DNA from: Jeotgalibacillus sp. R-1-5s-1 | GTDB taxonomy: Bacteria > Bacillota > Bacilli > Bacillales > Jeotgalibacillaceae | Length of the DNA stretch: 64,000 nucleotides | Assembly: GCF_004405105.1 (NCBI RefSeq) | Contig: NZ_SORW01000023.1 | Location: 1-64,000, forward strand | Direction: 5' to 3' | Shown here: positions 51,030 to 60,130 of the stretch, one piece after another | Position numbering within the stretch: position 1 is the first letter of the stretch | Layout: each line of letters starts with the position of its first letter | Program-made: the position numbers and the translations under genes | The notes under the pieces: generated by a model | What the model was told of the DNA's origin: nothing | Database searches by the model: none | What the model saw: the letters and a program-made list of their open reading frames with translations, nothing else

Positions 51030-51265
51030 TTCGAGGACGGGATTCAACCAAAGACTCCTGCGGCAGGGAAACGACAGGTGAGCCAGCATAATGCGAAGCA
51101 TAAGCTGGCTCACCGCGCGACCCTAGAAAAGCGTAGGCGACTCGCTCAGCCCCGACAAGCATAAGGCGAAGATGAAAAGAGGGCTGACCTTTGCCCTCGT
51201 TCATCTTTGACTTATGACCTCGAGGGGCTAGTCGCCGCAGCTAGACAAGGAAAGCGTAGGATGCC
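51030..51265. repeat. Composite palindromic element, copy 5, with a 100-bp hairpin
   Basis: The left part (GACTCCTGCGGC core at about 51053, GGTGAGCCAGC / GCTGGCTCACC stem) resembles copy 2. It then runs into a near-perfect palindrome 51136-51236. Its nested arms are GGCGACT/AGTCGCC, AGCCCC/GGGGCT, CATAAG/CTTATG, AAGATGAA/TTCATCTT and GAGGGC/GCCCTC. The end motif GAAAGCGTAGG occurs twice, near 51127 and 51252, so one element may have been inserted into or extended from another. Confidence 0.75.
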
Positions 51266-51379
51266 TCCTGCCCGGCTGCTAAAAAATATCTAACCCATAC
51301 ATAATCCCCACCCTCTCCGGGAAAACTAGCCAAAGACCGCATCATTAGGTCACAAAAAACAAAAGGAGAGGGAAGCGAC

Positions 51380-51682
51380 ATGAACAAAACACTAAAGCTC
51401 ACAGCAGGCGCTATGATGGCAGCAGCACTTATGGTTGGATGTAATGTCAATGACGGCGTTCCAGATAACAACGAATCCATGATGGACAACAACCGCATGA
51501 ATGACGTCCAAAACGACATGAACGACAACGCGGGCGAACGTGGCGACGGTTATAACAACATGGGCCGTGACAACAACGGAACAAACGGCAACAATGACAT
51601 CATCGATAACAATAACAACAACCGTGAAGATATCATTGAAGATGATATCGATCGCGAAGACCGCGATAACCGGGACGAATAA
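51380..51682 (+). CDS. Small Asn/Asp-rich lipoprotein
   Basis: Predicted 100-residue lipoprotein. A signal peptide with lipobox MVGC (C21) is followed by a low-complexity tail rich in N, D, M, G and R with no recognisable domain. It would sit on the outer face of the membrane; function is unknown. AGGAGAGGGAAG precedes the ATG and a terminator follows, which supports a real gene despite the biased composition. Acidic residues might bind cations, which is speculation. Confidence 0.75.
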   Translation: MNKTLKLTAGAMMAAALMVGCNVNDGVPDNNESMMDNNRMNDVQNDMNDNAGERGDGYNNMGRDNNGTNGNNDIIDNNNNNREDIIEDDIDREDRDNRDE

Positions 51683-51685
51683 GAG

Positions 51686-51717
51686 ACAGGCTGCCGGATT
51701 GATCCGGCAGCCTGTTT
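51686..51717 (+). terminator. Terminator after the small lipoprotein gene
   Basis: ACAGGCTGCCGGAT pairs perfectly with ATCCGGCAGCCTGT, followed by TTG. Confidence 0.88.
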
Positions 51718-51735
51718 GTATAAAATCAGAGTAAT

Positions 51736-52164
51736 TTATTTTTTTACAATCCTTGGCCTTTCCCTCATCTGTTTTTTAAATTGTATTAGCAGCTCTTCCC
51801 CGCTCAGATTATCGTTTTCAAGAATAGAGGCCAAAAGCTTTTCAGCGTAATCATTTCTCTGATTCCGAATGTGCCCGATAAAAAGAACACTGATTCTTTC
51901 TCCTATGGGCCGTACATCATGAACATGAGCATAGAGAGATGCAGGATCATTTTTCTCACTTGAAATAACAGCCAGAACCTCAATGTTCTCCCGACTCTGT
52001 TGAATTCTCTGAAAATAGTCTATCTCCTTGTGATCAAGGAAAGCTTCCAAGATCCAAGTCTGGTGATCATCTTCCTTATTAATAATCAGGCCGTCGATCA
52101 GGTCGAATTGGCGAATTGAATCCCCTTCAACAATCTGAACCCGCTTGAGTTTAAACGTTTTCAC
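51736..52164 (-). CDS. ywpF: YwpF-like protein
   Basis: Conserved Bacillales protein of 142 residues starting MKTFKLKRVQ and containing DLIDGLIINKEDDHQTW near residue 24. It matches YwpF, which lies next to ssbB in B. subtilis; function is unknown. I chose GTG at 52164, six bases after GGAGG. The frame stays open for 53 codons further upstream without a good initiation site, so that extension is probably not translated. Confidence 0.82.
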   Translation of the reverse strand: MKTFKLKRVQIVEGDSIRQFDLIDGLIINKEDDHQTWILEAFLDHKEIDYFQRIQQSRENIEVLAVISSEKNDPASLYAHVHDVRPIGERISVLFIGHIRNQRNDYAEKLLASILENDNLSGEELLIQFKKQMRERPRIVKK

Positions 52165-52324
52165 AACTACGCCTCCTTCAACACTCCGTTGTCTCATTAT
52201 AGCATAATCATTTTCTGAAACTTTGTTTGAAAATGTTGAAATTAGAAATTTCCCGGGGAATAATAGGATCATTTCAAAAGAAATCCCCAGCAAAAAGAAC
52301 GGAAATTCTTCGTAGAAATACACA

Positions 52325-52337
52325 AAAAATCAATTTT
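52325..52337. promoter_or_regulatory. ComK-type AT box upstream of ssbB
   Basis: AAAA-N5-TTTT, the ComK half-site, lies eight bases ahead of the ssbB -35. A full K-box needs two such half-sites; the second is not clear. ssbB is a ComK target in B. subtilis. Confidence 0.5.
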
Positions 52338-52344
52338 TCCGTGT

Positions 52345-52373
52345 TTTACAACAATTTTCCCGCCCGGTATGCT
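52345..52373 (+). promoter_or_regulatory. Promoter of ssbB
   Basis: TTTACA (52345-52350), 17-bp spacer, TATGCT (52368-52373), with a ComK half-site immediately upstream. Confidence 0.6.
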
Positions 52374-52405
52374 TAGGTCATTCCTTAAGAGAAAGGAGGG
52401 AAGAC

Positions 52406-52825
52406 ATGATTAATCAGGTGACGATTGTCGGAAGACTGACCAGGGATCCGGAATTAAAGGAGATTGGATCAAACAAACACGTGTTGAATGTTACCGTTGC
52501 AGTAAATCGGCCTTTTAAGAATCAGGCTGGTGAAAATGAAGCCGATTTTATCCGCTGTATCATTTGGAATCGGGTGGCTCAGAACACGTCTGAGTATTGT
52601 GCAAAAGGATCGCTTGTCGGTATTACCGGTAGACTCCAGACGAGAGTGTTCAGTCGTGATGACGGATCAAAAAGCTACTTCACCGAAGTATTCGCAGACT
52701 CCGTTAGATTTCTGGACCGCAAAAAAGTATCCACGGACGCAGAATTTGAACCTTTTCCTGAACCGCCGCCGACCCCTGCAGAACAGAATGCTTCAACAGA
52801 AACCCATTTTGAAGTCATCCGTTAA
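52406..52825 (+). CDS. ssbB: Single-stranded DNA-binding protein SsbB (competence-type)
   Basis: OB-fold protein of 139 residues that coats single-stranded DNA, in B. subtilis mainly DNA taken up during transformation. MINQVTIVGRLTRDPEL and FIRCIIWNRVAQN mark the SSB family. The acidic C-terminal tip DDxPF of the housekeeping SsbA is absent; the tail ends with a proline-rich segment and THFEVIR. The neighbour ywpF and the ComK-type site also favour SsbB over SsbA. Confidence 0.92.
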   Translation: MINQVTIVGRLTRDPELKEIGSNKHVLNVTVAVNRPFKNQAGENEADFIRCIIWNRVAQNTSEYCAKGSLVGITGRLQTRVFSRDDGSKSYFTEVFADSVRFLDRKKVSTDAEFEPFPEPPPTPAEQNASTETHFEVIR

Positions 52826-52858
52826 CGTCATTTGATTCTCCGTTTTAAGATGGTCACC

Positions 52859-52910
52859 GGACGGCCCCTTATGGCGAACCTTCCCCTCCCCATAAGCAGG
52901 CCGTCACGTT
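52859..52910 (+). other. Hairpin downstream of ssbB
   Basis: GACGGCC and TTATGG pair with CCATAA and GGCCGTC around an AC-rich loop. No T-run follows, so it is at most a weak terminator. Confidence 0.5.
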
Positions 52911-52945
52911 GACTACTCCGTAACACCAACTCCGTTTAACATAAA

Positions 52946-52979
52946 GTATAAAAAGACCGTCTGACAGTCAGACGGTCTT
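52946..52979 (-). terminator. Terminator of the ywqB-ywqA operon
   Basis: AAGACCGTCTGAC pairs with GTCAGACGGTCTT; on the minus strand a T-run follows the stem directly after the ywqA stop. Confidence 0.85.
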
Positions 52980-52983
52980 CCCA

Positions 52984-55779
52984 TTATGACAGAACAAGAA
53001 GATCTTCAAGCTCCTGGTTAGATAGCTCAGTAATCCACTGGTCTCCCCGTATGATCTCCTCATTTAAAGACTGCTTCTTTTCAAGCATTTTATCAATTTT
53101 CTCCTCAACTGTGCCAGAGGAGATGAATTTATGAACGTGAACAAACTTTGTCTGACCAATCCGGTAAGCACGGTCAGTCGCCTGGTTTTCAACTGCGGGA
53201 TTCCACCAGCGGTCATAGTGAATCACGTGGTTGGCAGCTGTCAATGTTAGACCCGTTCCGCCAGCTTTCAGAGACAGGATGAAAATAGGGAATTCACCTG
53301 ACTGAAACTTTTCAACAAGCTGATCACGCTGGTGTTTAGGTGTCGAACCATTTAAAAATGGAACGGTTTGACCATATTTCCGTTGCAGTACCTGCTGAAT
53401 CATTCTGCCCATTGATAAATACTGGGTGAAAATAATGGTGCCTTCACGAGCCTCCATAATCTGCTCAACGAGGTCCATCAGCTTACCCATCTTTTCAGAG
53501 CGTTCGATCAGCATGTCAGGAGACTCCTCCTGCAGATAAAGAGCAGGGTGATCACAGAGCTGCTTTAACCGGTTGAGCATTTGCAGCACAACACCTCTGC
53601 GTTCAATCCCCGTTAAAGTAGGAATCTTCTCAAGCGTATCCTTAACAAGCTGCTCATAAAGAGTTGCCTGTTCCGTTGTCAGCGGACAGAATTCCTTCTG
53701 TTCAATTTTAGAAGGAAGATTTAAGCCGACGGCAGGATCGATTTTCGTTCTCCTCAGTAAAAATGGTCTGATCCGCTTTTGCAGCTTTTTAGTCAGATCT
53801 TCAGAGCCGTCCCGCTCAATAGGGGCTATATAATCTTTTCTGAAATTTGACAGCGAGCCGAGGTAACGGTGATTAATAAAGTCAAAGATAGCCCATAGCT
53901 CAGACAGGCGGTTTTCCATTGGTGTTCCTGTCAAAGCAAGATGATGCTGACCACGAAGGCTCCGGATCGCTTTCGATTGTTTCGTAAACGGGTTTTTAAT
54001 ATTCTGCGCCTCATCCAGGGCAACCGCTGCCCATTGTAGGGAGGTCAGCTCTTCCTGATCAGAGTGGCAAAGACCAAATGAAGTCAGCACAACATCAGCC
54101 TCGCGGATGGAAGCCGGAAAATCTTCTCCTTTAGCGCGTGCAGGTCCGTAATGCAGGTGCACATGTAAATCAGGGGCAAAACGTTCAATTTCCTTTTGCC
54201 AGTTGCCGAGCACAGACGTTGGACAGACGATCAGAAAAGGATGTTCCGGTGCTTCAGTTTCCCTGACATGAAGCATGTAGCTGATCAGCTGAATCGTTTT
54301 CCCAAGACCCATATCATCTGCGAGACAGGCTCCGAACTGATTCGAGCGTAAAAAGCTCATCCAGCTGTAGCCCTGCTGCTGATACGGGCGAAGCTCTCCC
54401 TGCAGACCTGGAGGGGGATTAAGGAGTGGGATTTTTCCTACATCGTTCAGCTTCTCCATCATGGACTTCATCGAACGGTTCAGCTCAAATTGAATGCGGA
54501 GATGATCTGCATCATTCTCCTCATCTTCTTCATCAAGATGATCAACCAGGAGGTCCTGCATACTGATGCCATGTTTCTTTGCGGCATTCATTGCCTGCTG
54601 AATTCTGGCGATCATCGCTGGATCGAGTGCGACCCAATCTCCGTTGACCTGAATAAACCGTTTTTTCTCATCAACGAGTGCCTGAAATTCCTCATCGGTT
54701 AAATCACTGCCATTAATCGAAATTTTCCAGTCATAATCAACGAGTGCTTCAAGTCCCACAAAAGAAGGACGGTAACTGCGATCCCCTTTAACAGAAGCTT
54801 TAAGTGAAACAGATGATTTCTGAATCTGTTTCCACCAGGAAGGCAGAAGAATCTCCACGTCAAGTGCCAGAAGCTTTTCACTACCTTCAGTTAAAAACAG
54901 CCAGGCGCGTTCTTCAGCCATTTCCAACTGCCAGACATCGTCCTCTTTTAAATAAGGAATAAGTCGGATCCACCGTTCCAGCTCCTGTTCGATCATTGAA
55001 ATCTGGTCCGTCCAGCGGGAAGGAACAGAGCGTTCAAGTGGCGCATACAGGTTGAGGTCATACGTCCAGTCAGCTCTCCTGCGGTCTCTGAGAAACGGCT
55101 GCATTGTCCAAAGCTCTTCTTCAGAGGAAGGCTCCTCCAGTCTGATCCCAAACCGGTAAGGAAGCTCAAGATCCTGTTGTTTGACCCACATCTGCCACTT
55201 TTCCTCATCAAAATAAGCGGCCAGATCCTCAGCCTCCAGAATATGTCCTTCATTGAACACACGCTCTGCAAGCCCGCTGCTTCTCGGATGATGATCAAAA
55301 AAGGAGATGATGGCATGACGGTACCAATGATTCAGAAATGTCTGCTGATCTCCGTCCGGTTTCTCAGATGCCCCGGACATATCTGACCACTCCGCCCAAA
55401 AGTCTTCACTCAGCGAAATATCAAACGATTGGCCACCAGATGTATGATTCCACTCAGACAGCCACTTTCCTTCTGTGATCCACTCAAATATAAGAGGAGC
55501 CGTATCGTATATAAACTGCGCCTGTTCAGACAGCGCCCATTTATAACGTCCATGAAATTCCGGCTGTGAAAACAATGTCAGCAAACTCCAGCTGTCCAGT
55601 GCGATACTTTGCGACGGCAGTTCTGTGACATCCGGCAGCACGGTTCCATGAAAGGACTCCTTATGCCATAAAAGCAGAGAGTTTTGCCATTGTTCAGGAG
55701 GAATCATTTCGCCGTCACCACTGACCATTCTGAGTGAAAAATATCCGTCACTGAGCGGATAAATATCAATGGTTTGCAT
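52984..55779 (-). CDS. ywqA: SNF2-family DEAD/DEAH box ATPase YwqA
   Basis: Predicted 931-residue SWI2/SNF2 ATPase. The N-terminal half is an SNF2-associated domain; the C-terminal half holds motif I DDMGLGKTIQLI, motif II DEAQNIKNP, ALTGTPMENRLSELW, LSLKAGGTGLTLTAANHVIHYD and the motif VI region ATDRAYRIGQ. It probably translocates on duplex DNA or remodels DNA-bound proteins; the target is unknown. The start is ATG at 55779, overlapping the end of ywqB, and the pair is a conserved Bacillales operon. Confidence 0.92.
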   Translation of the reverse strand: MQTIDIYPLSDGYFSLRMVSGDGEMIPPEQWQNSLLLWHKESFHGTVLPDVTELPSQSIALDSWSLLTLFSQPEFHGRYKWALSEQAQFIYDTAPLIFEWITEGKWLSEWNHTSGGQSFDISLSEDFWAEWSDMSGASEKPDGDQQTFLNHWYRHAIISFFDHHPRSSGLAERVFNEGHILEAEDLAAYFDEEKWQMWVKQQDLELPYRFGIRLEEPSSEEELWTMQPFLRDRRRADWTYDLNLYAPLERSVPSRWTDQISMIEQELERWIRLIPYLKEDDVWQLEMAEERAWLFLTEGSEKLLALDVEILLPSWWKQIQKSSVSLKASVKGDRSYRPSFVGLEALVDYDWKISINGSDLTDEEFQALVDEKKRFIQVNGDWVALDPAMIARIQQAMNAAKKHGISMQDLLVDHLDEEDEENDADHLRIQFELNRSMKSMMEKLNDVGKIPLLNPPPGLQGELRPYQQQGYSWMSFLRSNQFGACLADDMGLGKTIQLISYMLHVRETEAPEHPFLIVCPTSVLGNWQKEIERFAPDLHVHLHYGPARAKGEDFPASIREADVVLTSFGLCHSDQEELTSLQWAAVALDEAQNIKNPFTKQSKAIRSLRGQHHLALTGTPMENRLSELWAIFDFINHRYLGSLSNFRKDYIAPIERDGSEDLTKKLQKRIRPFLLRRTKIDPAVGLNLPSKIEQKEFCPLTTEQATLYEQLVKDTLEKIPTLTGIERRGVVLQMLNRLKQLCDHPALYLQEESPDMLIERSEKMGKLMDLVEQIMEAREGTIIFTQYLSMGRMIQQVLQRKYGQTVPFLNGSTPKHQRDQLVEKFQSGEFPIFILSLKAGGTGLTLTAANHVIHYDRWWNPAVENQATDRAYRIGQTKFVHVHKFISSGTVEEKIDKMLEKKQSLNEEIIRGDQWITELSNQELEDLLVLS

Positions 55780-57301
55780 CAATCAATTTCCCCCTTTCAC
55801 ATTCTTCACGGAATGCTCTCAGCCGCTTGTATTTTTTCATTAGACGGTCAAAATAAATATCAAAACGTGCCAGCTGTCCTGTTTCTTTATATATGTTCCG
55901 CAGCTTTTTTAAATATCTCACGGCTTTTTTATACGTATCGCGCTGTTTTCTGACAATCAGTACTTCAATCCATTGATGTAACAATGGCACAGCAAATTCA
56001 GGCTTTTGTTCAATCAGCTTTTTTAAGCCGGCCATCTCAAGCTCCTCAGGAGTAAAATCAATCCAGTGAACCAGCTCGACCCATTCCTTATATTTTCCGG
56101 CATCCAAGAGGAGAGAACCGAGGTGTCGGGCGCTGAACGGAAGCAGTTTTTCATACAGTCTGATCGTCACATCAGGAGAATGCATCCGCAACTTATCACC
56201 CTCGATTTTATAAATGAGCCACATGGCAAAAGAACGCCTGTCGGATAATTCCGGCAGTCTCTCAAGATACCCCTCAAGCTTCTCCTGAATTCCTTTCATC
56301 ACTTCAATAGCCTGATTCTTCTGCTCATCCCAAAGAAGCCACTCCAGCCACTGTACTGCATGAGGTACTGCAGCATCCGGCGTTTCCCGGAATGAGGACA
56401 GGAACGAATCATGCTTCAGCAAAAGAGAAAATAAGGATTTTGCCAGCAATATTTCTTCAGACGTATTCATTTCCTTCAAACGATTCCACTCCTGCTCACG
56501 CTGTGCGGGCTTCGTGAAAAGCTGAAACCAGAGCATGCCGTAAACCGTAAAATGAAGCGGATTACGATGCTGCAAACATTGTGAGCTATCATTCCTCAGC
56601 TTTGCTAAAAATGGATCAAACGAAAATGGATGTGCGTAAACAGCCAGGTCATACATCGCATCTTTCATTTGATCAACAGGAATAGAGAGGGCATGCTCAA
56701 TATCCTCTTGCGGCTTTTCTCCAAAAGCATCCGACAGCCTGCTGAACAGGTAGAAGGAAGTATAAAGCTTATATAAAGGTGCCCATTCTTTTTCAACAGG
56801 TACCTGATCAGTCAATTTACGCAGCGCAGCCAGCACATAATGCTCTGCAAGAAAAGGCTTGTCAAAAAGCACAGTGAACTCACCGGACGTCCAAACATTT
56901 TCAATCACCTTATCCCAGGATTCCGGTGTTTTTTCAATGCGAGCCAAATCATGCTTCTGATTGCGCCAGGTGGTGATCCACTGACTTACGCTCGCATTCT
57001 GCTGATAAAACTTAAAAAACACAGCCATGCGGTGGCGGCACCAGGATTCTTCAGGACAACTGCAGCTGCTGCCTTTAGCTGGGTCAAGCGAAATGCGCAC
57101 GCTGACGCCATGAACATCACGGACCTTTGCCTTCAGCATCTGATTATTCACATCAAAACCCATATCATAAACCGTCCCCTGACGATATAAAAAGAGCCCT
57201 TTCTGAATCAGTCGCTCATCCTCCTGAACACCAGGAGAAAACCTTCGAAACAACTTCTGATCCAGCTGCTCCAATCCCTCAGCCAGCAAATCAGTCTGCA
57301 T
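55766..57301 (-). CDS. ywqB: SWIM zinc-finger protein YwqB
   Basis: Predicted 511-residue protein with a SWIM domain: C80, C82, C88 and H90 in SCSCPEESWCRH form the CxCxnCxH zinc site, and the rest is helical, probably a repeat scaffold. SWIM proteins bind DNA or proteins and often accompany SNF2 ATPases, as here with ywqA, whose start lies inside this gene. I chose ATG at 57301, seven bases after GGAG. Confidence 0.9.
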   Translation of the reverse strand: MQTDLLAEGLEQLDQKLFRRFSPGVQEDERLIQKGLFLYRQGTVYDMGFDVNNQMLKAKVRDVHGVSVRISLDPAKGSSCSCPEESWCRHRMAVFFKFYQQNASVSQWITTWRNQKHDLARIEKTPESWDKVIENVWTSGEFTVLFDKPFLAEHYVLAALRKLTDQVPVEKEWAPLYKLYTSFYLFSRLSDAFGEKPQEDIEHALSIPVDQMKDAMYDLAVYAHPFSFDPFLAKLRNDSSQCLQHRNPLHFTVYGMLWFQLFTKPAQREQEWNRLKEMNTSEEILLAKSLFSLLLKHDSFLSSFRETPDAAVPHAVQWLEWLLWDEQKNQAIEVMKGIQEKLEGYLERLPELSDRRSFAMWLIYKIEGDKLRMHSPDVTIRLYEKLLPFSARHLGSLLLDAGKYKEWVELVHWIDFTPEELEMAGLKKLIEQKPEFAVPLLHQWIEVLIVRKQRDTYKKAVRYLKKLRNIYKETGQLARFDIYFDRLMKKYKRLRAFREECERGKLIDANH

Positions 57302-57436
57302 AATCAATCTCCACCTTTTCGAAAAAAAACGTATCTTTAATTATACCTTATATTTGGCTGAAAACAAAAGGGGAGGGGAGAATTGCTCAGATCAGGTGTG
57401 GATAGGAGAGAGTGGACGTGGCTGATTTTCACAAAA

Positions 57437-57872
57437 GTGACCAAGTTACCTCATAATGTGACCAAGCTTGCACCGAAAGTGACCAAGCTCCCACTCAAAG
57501 TGTCCAAACCGCCGCCACATGTGTCCAAGTCCCCCTTCAGTTACCCAACCCCTCCATATAAAAACCATCGGGGCTAATTTCACAAAAGTGACCAAGTTAT
57601 CTCACAAAGTGACCAAGCTTGGCGTGAATGTGACCAAGCTTGCACCGAAAGTGACCAAGCTCGCACCCAAAGTGTCCAAACCGCCGCCACATGTGTCCAA
57701 GTCCCCCTTCAGTTACCCAACCCCTCCATATAAAACCATCGTGGCTAATTTCACAAAAGTGACCAAGTTACCTCATAATGTGACCAAGCTTGGCGTGAAT
57801 GTGACCAAGCTTGCACCGAAAGTGACCAAGCTCGCACCCAAAGTGTCCAAGCACACACCAAATGTGACCAAA
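57437..57872 (+). repeat. Large 21-bp phased array, core GTGACCAAG / GTGTCCAAG
   Basis: Seventeen cores at exactly 21-bp steps form three runs: 57437 to 57521 (five), 57588 to 57693 (six) and 57759 to 57864 (six). The runs are near-duplicates joined by a linker with CCCCTCCATATAAAACCATC. The linkers give core-to-core distances of 67 and 66, which breaks the reading frame between run 1 and run 2. Small open frames here encode VTKL heptads only because 21 is a multiple of three. Confidence 0.9.
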
Positions 57873-57880
57873 CACCTCTC

Positions 57881-57907
57881 AAAAAAGCCCCCTGCATCAG
57901 CAGGAGA
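57881..57907 (-). terminator. Terminator of the yknWX-like operon
   Basis: On the minus strand CCTGC-TGAT-GCAGG plus GGGC is followed by six T, just past the stop codon of the 57.9-kb gene. Confidence 0.82.
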
Positions 57908-57913
57908 CTTCGA

Positions 57914-59191
57914 TTAGTTAGGAACCAGTCCTAACAAAAAATATTTCCAATTTGTCCGGGAATCCGTATACGTTAGATTATCCAGGTTCATTCGCTCAAA
58001 AGTCATTGGTGTAATATAAGGCTGATAAAAGCGTTGTGCCTGGTCAGGATCTGCAAGAATCCATTCACCTGCCGTAAGATCGCCTAATACCTGTTGCCGA
58101 TCTCCGTCAAGAATACCGCGTTCAACAGGAGTCGCGTAAAGGAGTCCGTCCTGTGCGAGCACGTGAACATAAGAATCATTCAGGCTGGTTAGTGGAACAG
58201 TGATGCCTTCTGATGATTCTAAAATAATTTCATTGACCACATGCTGACCGGTAAACCAGCGCTCGTCTACATTTGGAAGAGAAATTTCAGCAGGGTAATA
58301 GCTTTTGTCGTTTAGTTCCGGTTCAGTTTCAGGCAGTCGTGGATTCGAGACGACACTGCCTTCTGTTTTTCCCGCTGTTACAGGTGAGGTAATACGGGCG
58401 TTCATACCTTCACTTACAAGCAATGCTTCATCATCGGTTAATTGTACACGGGATGCGAGTGAATCAGGATAAATGGTAATGAGCGGGCTACTGATATCTT
58501 CGGAAAGTCTTGCTACCTGACCTGTGTATTCGCTCTCGACTGTTACAACGGGACTGTCTTCAAGTCCATCAGCAAGGCGCTGATATTTTGCGCTTTCAGC
58601 TTCCAGACGGTTAATCAGTGCTTCCTGCTCACTAATTTTCTGATCAATAATGGCTCTGGTCTGATCAAGCGTTGCATCTGACACATCAATGCCCACTTCC
58701 AACTCAATCGTGATTAAAAGTTCTTCATCATTTAATCTGCTTGAAGGACGTGCTGTTGCTGATGATGAATTGCTCACTTCACGTAATTGACGCTCAATTG
58801 CTTCAAGGTCTGAAATGTAGGAATCAATAGATGAAGCCTCACGATCAAGCTGTTCAATTTCAGATTCGAAAATCAGCCGCTGTTCTTCGAGATCAGAAAC
58901 CGTATATTCATATAACGGTGTTCCAGGGCTCACCCGATCTCCGGTATCTACCAGGAATCTAGTGAACATGCCCAGCTGTTCAGAAAAATAAACGCGCTGT
59001 TCCTCAGCTGGCTGCGTAACACCATTTTTAATGAGAAGATTTTCAACTGTTTCCGTCTTGCTCCGTTTTTGGTCATAAACGAGGGAGGTTCTGTCCACAA
59101 GTTCAGAATCTTCTTTAATTAAATATAGATTCATCCCGGCAAACAACACGATGAGGGTGATGATCGCTGTCCATTTATACCGTTTTTTCAT
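57914..59191 (-). CDS. HlyD-like membrane-fusion protein (YknX-like)
   Basis: Predicted 425-residue periplasmic-adaptor-type protein with one N-terminal membrane helix (residues 8-26), a lipoyl-like half motif GDRVSPGTPLYEY near residue 85, a long coiled-coil hairpin (residues 95-215) and a C-terminal beta-barrel region. It resembles YknX, the adaptor of the YknWXYZ exporter. The ATG at 59191 follows AAGGAGG. No ABC ATPase or permease follows in this window, so its partner is elsewhere or absent. Confidence 0.78.
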   Translation of the reverse strand: MKKRYKWTAIITLIVLFAGMNLYLIKEDSELVDRTSLVYDQKRSKTETVENLLIKNGVTQPAEEQRVYFSEQLGMFTRFLVDTGDRVSPGTPLYEYTVSDLEEQRLIFESEIEQLDREASSIDSYISDLEAIERQLREVSNSSSATARPSSRLNDEELLITIELEVGIDVSDATLDQTRAIIDQKISEQEALINRLEAESAKYQRLADGLEDSPVVTVESEYTGQVARLSEDISSPLITIYPDSLASRVQLTDDEALLVSEGMNARITSPVTAGKTEGSVVSNPRLPETEPELNDKSYYPAEISLPNVDERWFTGQHVVNEIILESSEGITVPLTSLNDSYVHVLAQDGLLYATPVERGILDGDRQQVLGDLTAGEWILADPDQAQRFYQPYITPMTFERMNLDNLTYTDSRTNWKYFLLGLVPN

Positions 59192-59204
59192 GATGTCTGC
59201 CTCC

Positions 59205-59870
59205 TTAATTAAATAAATATCCATACCATGGCAGCCATTCCAGTGTTGCTGTTACTGCCCATAAAATTATATTTGCACCTAGAACAATCAATAATACTGC
59301 CCACCATTTCAGTGTTACAAGGGCACGAAGTGTAAGGAATTGCCAGTACATTACCCAGATTTTGAACAGGGAAATAGCACCTACAAAGTAAATCAGCCAT
59401 TCCTGTTTAATTAAGAGTTGTCCAATCACACCCCATGAAAAAGGAGAGGAGTACCAATTAATACCCTGCCAGATCATAAGAATTAAATACGTAAACTGTT
59501 CAAGAACCAAAATTGCTGCGGGGAAAAAAGCAAGGACAAGTCCTTTTTTATATGAAAAATCATGTGCAAGCAGGCTGTAGAGCAGTGCCGGTAAAAAAAT
59601 AAAAAGACCTGCAAATCCAAGGCCTAAGCAAAGTCTGCCAAGTAAAAAGTAAAAACGCTGTAAATCATATTCCAATCCGAAAAACAAAACGAAGTTTCCA
59701 GCCCAATCCTGCGTACCCATTCCAATCCATGCGCCAAATCCAAAAATAAACATTGAAAGAAGTAATAGTACTGTAATCTTCCGTTTTATATGTAATACAG
59801 ATTCACTATTATGTAAGCTTTCAATCAATCGGACAGGGTCCTTTAACCCTTCCAGAAAGCGAAACGTCAT
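59205..59870 (-). CDS. Yip1-domain membrane protein (YknW-like)
   Basis: Predicted 221-residue membrane protein with five hydrophobic segments after a soluble N-terminus. The profile and position ahead of a YknX-like adaptor fit YknW (Yip1 family), which in B. subtilis helps protect against the SdpC toxin together with YknXYZ. The ATG at 59870 follows GGGAGG by seven bases. The 13-base gap to the adaptor gene shows one operon. Confidence 0.75.
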   Translation of the reverse strand: MTFRFLEGLKDPVRLIESLHNSESVLHIKRKITVLLLLSMFIFGFGAWIGMGTQDWAGNFVLFFGLEYDLQRFYFLLGRLCLGLGFAGLFIFLPALLYSLLAHDFSYKKGLVLAFFPAAILVLEQFTYLILMIWQGINWYSSPFSWGVIGQLLIKQEWLIYFVGAISLFKIWVMYWQFLTLRALVTLKWWAVLLIVLGANIILWAVTATLEWLPWYGYLFN

Positions 59871-60004
59871 GAAAAAACCTCCCAAAATGACATGCTTTCT
59901 CTATTGTAAAGAAAAATGCTGATCTTGTCACTGCTAGAAGTAATTTGAAATTAAATGTTGTAAAATGATGAATATTTGGTGAACTTGAATAAAAAGGAGT
60001 TTAT

Positions 60005-60130
60005 ATGATGAGGTTAATAGATGTGGAGAAAAACAGTTTACAGGATGATAAAAATAAAAAAAAACGACCGATGCACCTTTTCATAAATGAGAAGAAAAAA
60101 CCCGCTTCAATCAGCGGGAGCAAAACTTAA
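60005..60130 (+). CDS. Possible small protein, 41 residues
   Basis: ATG at 60005 follows AAAAAGGAG at good spacing and the frame stays open for 41 codons of lysine-rich sequence (MMRLIDVEKN start). The 3' end overlaps the terminator and stop of the convergent Xre gene. No homology recognised. It may be real or chance. Confidence 0.35.
   Translation: MMRLIDVEKNSLQDDKNKKKRPMHLFINEKKKPASISGSKT
60095..60119 (-). terminator. Terminator of the Xre regulator gene
   Basis: On the minus strand CCCGC/GCGGG with an eight-base loop is followed by six T. Confidence 0.82.

Noticed and set aside
57437-57872. CRISPR array
   Set aside because: The repeated unit is only 9 bp with 12-bp spacers, far below CRISPR repeat and spacer lengths, and no cas genes are present.
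57383-57917. Open frames encoding VTKL heptad proteins over the 57.4-kb array
   Set aside because: They exist because the period is 21 bp. The linker of 67 bases shifts the frame between runs, and there is no consistent ribosome-binding site.
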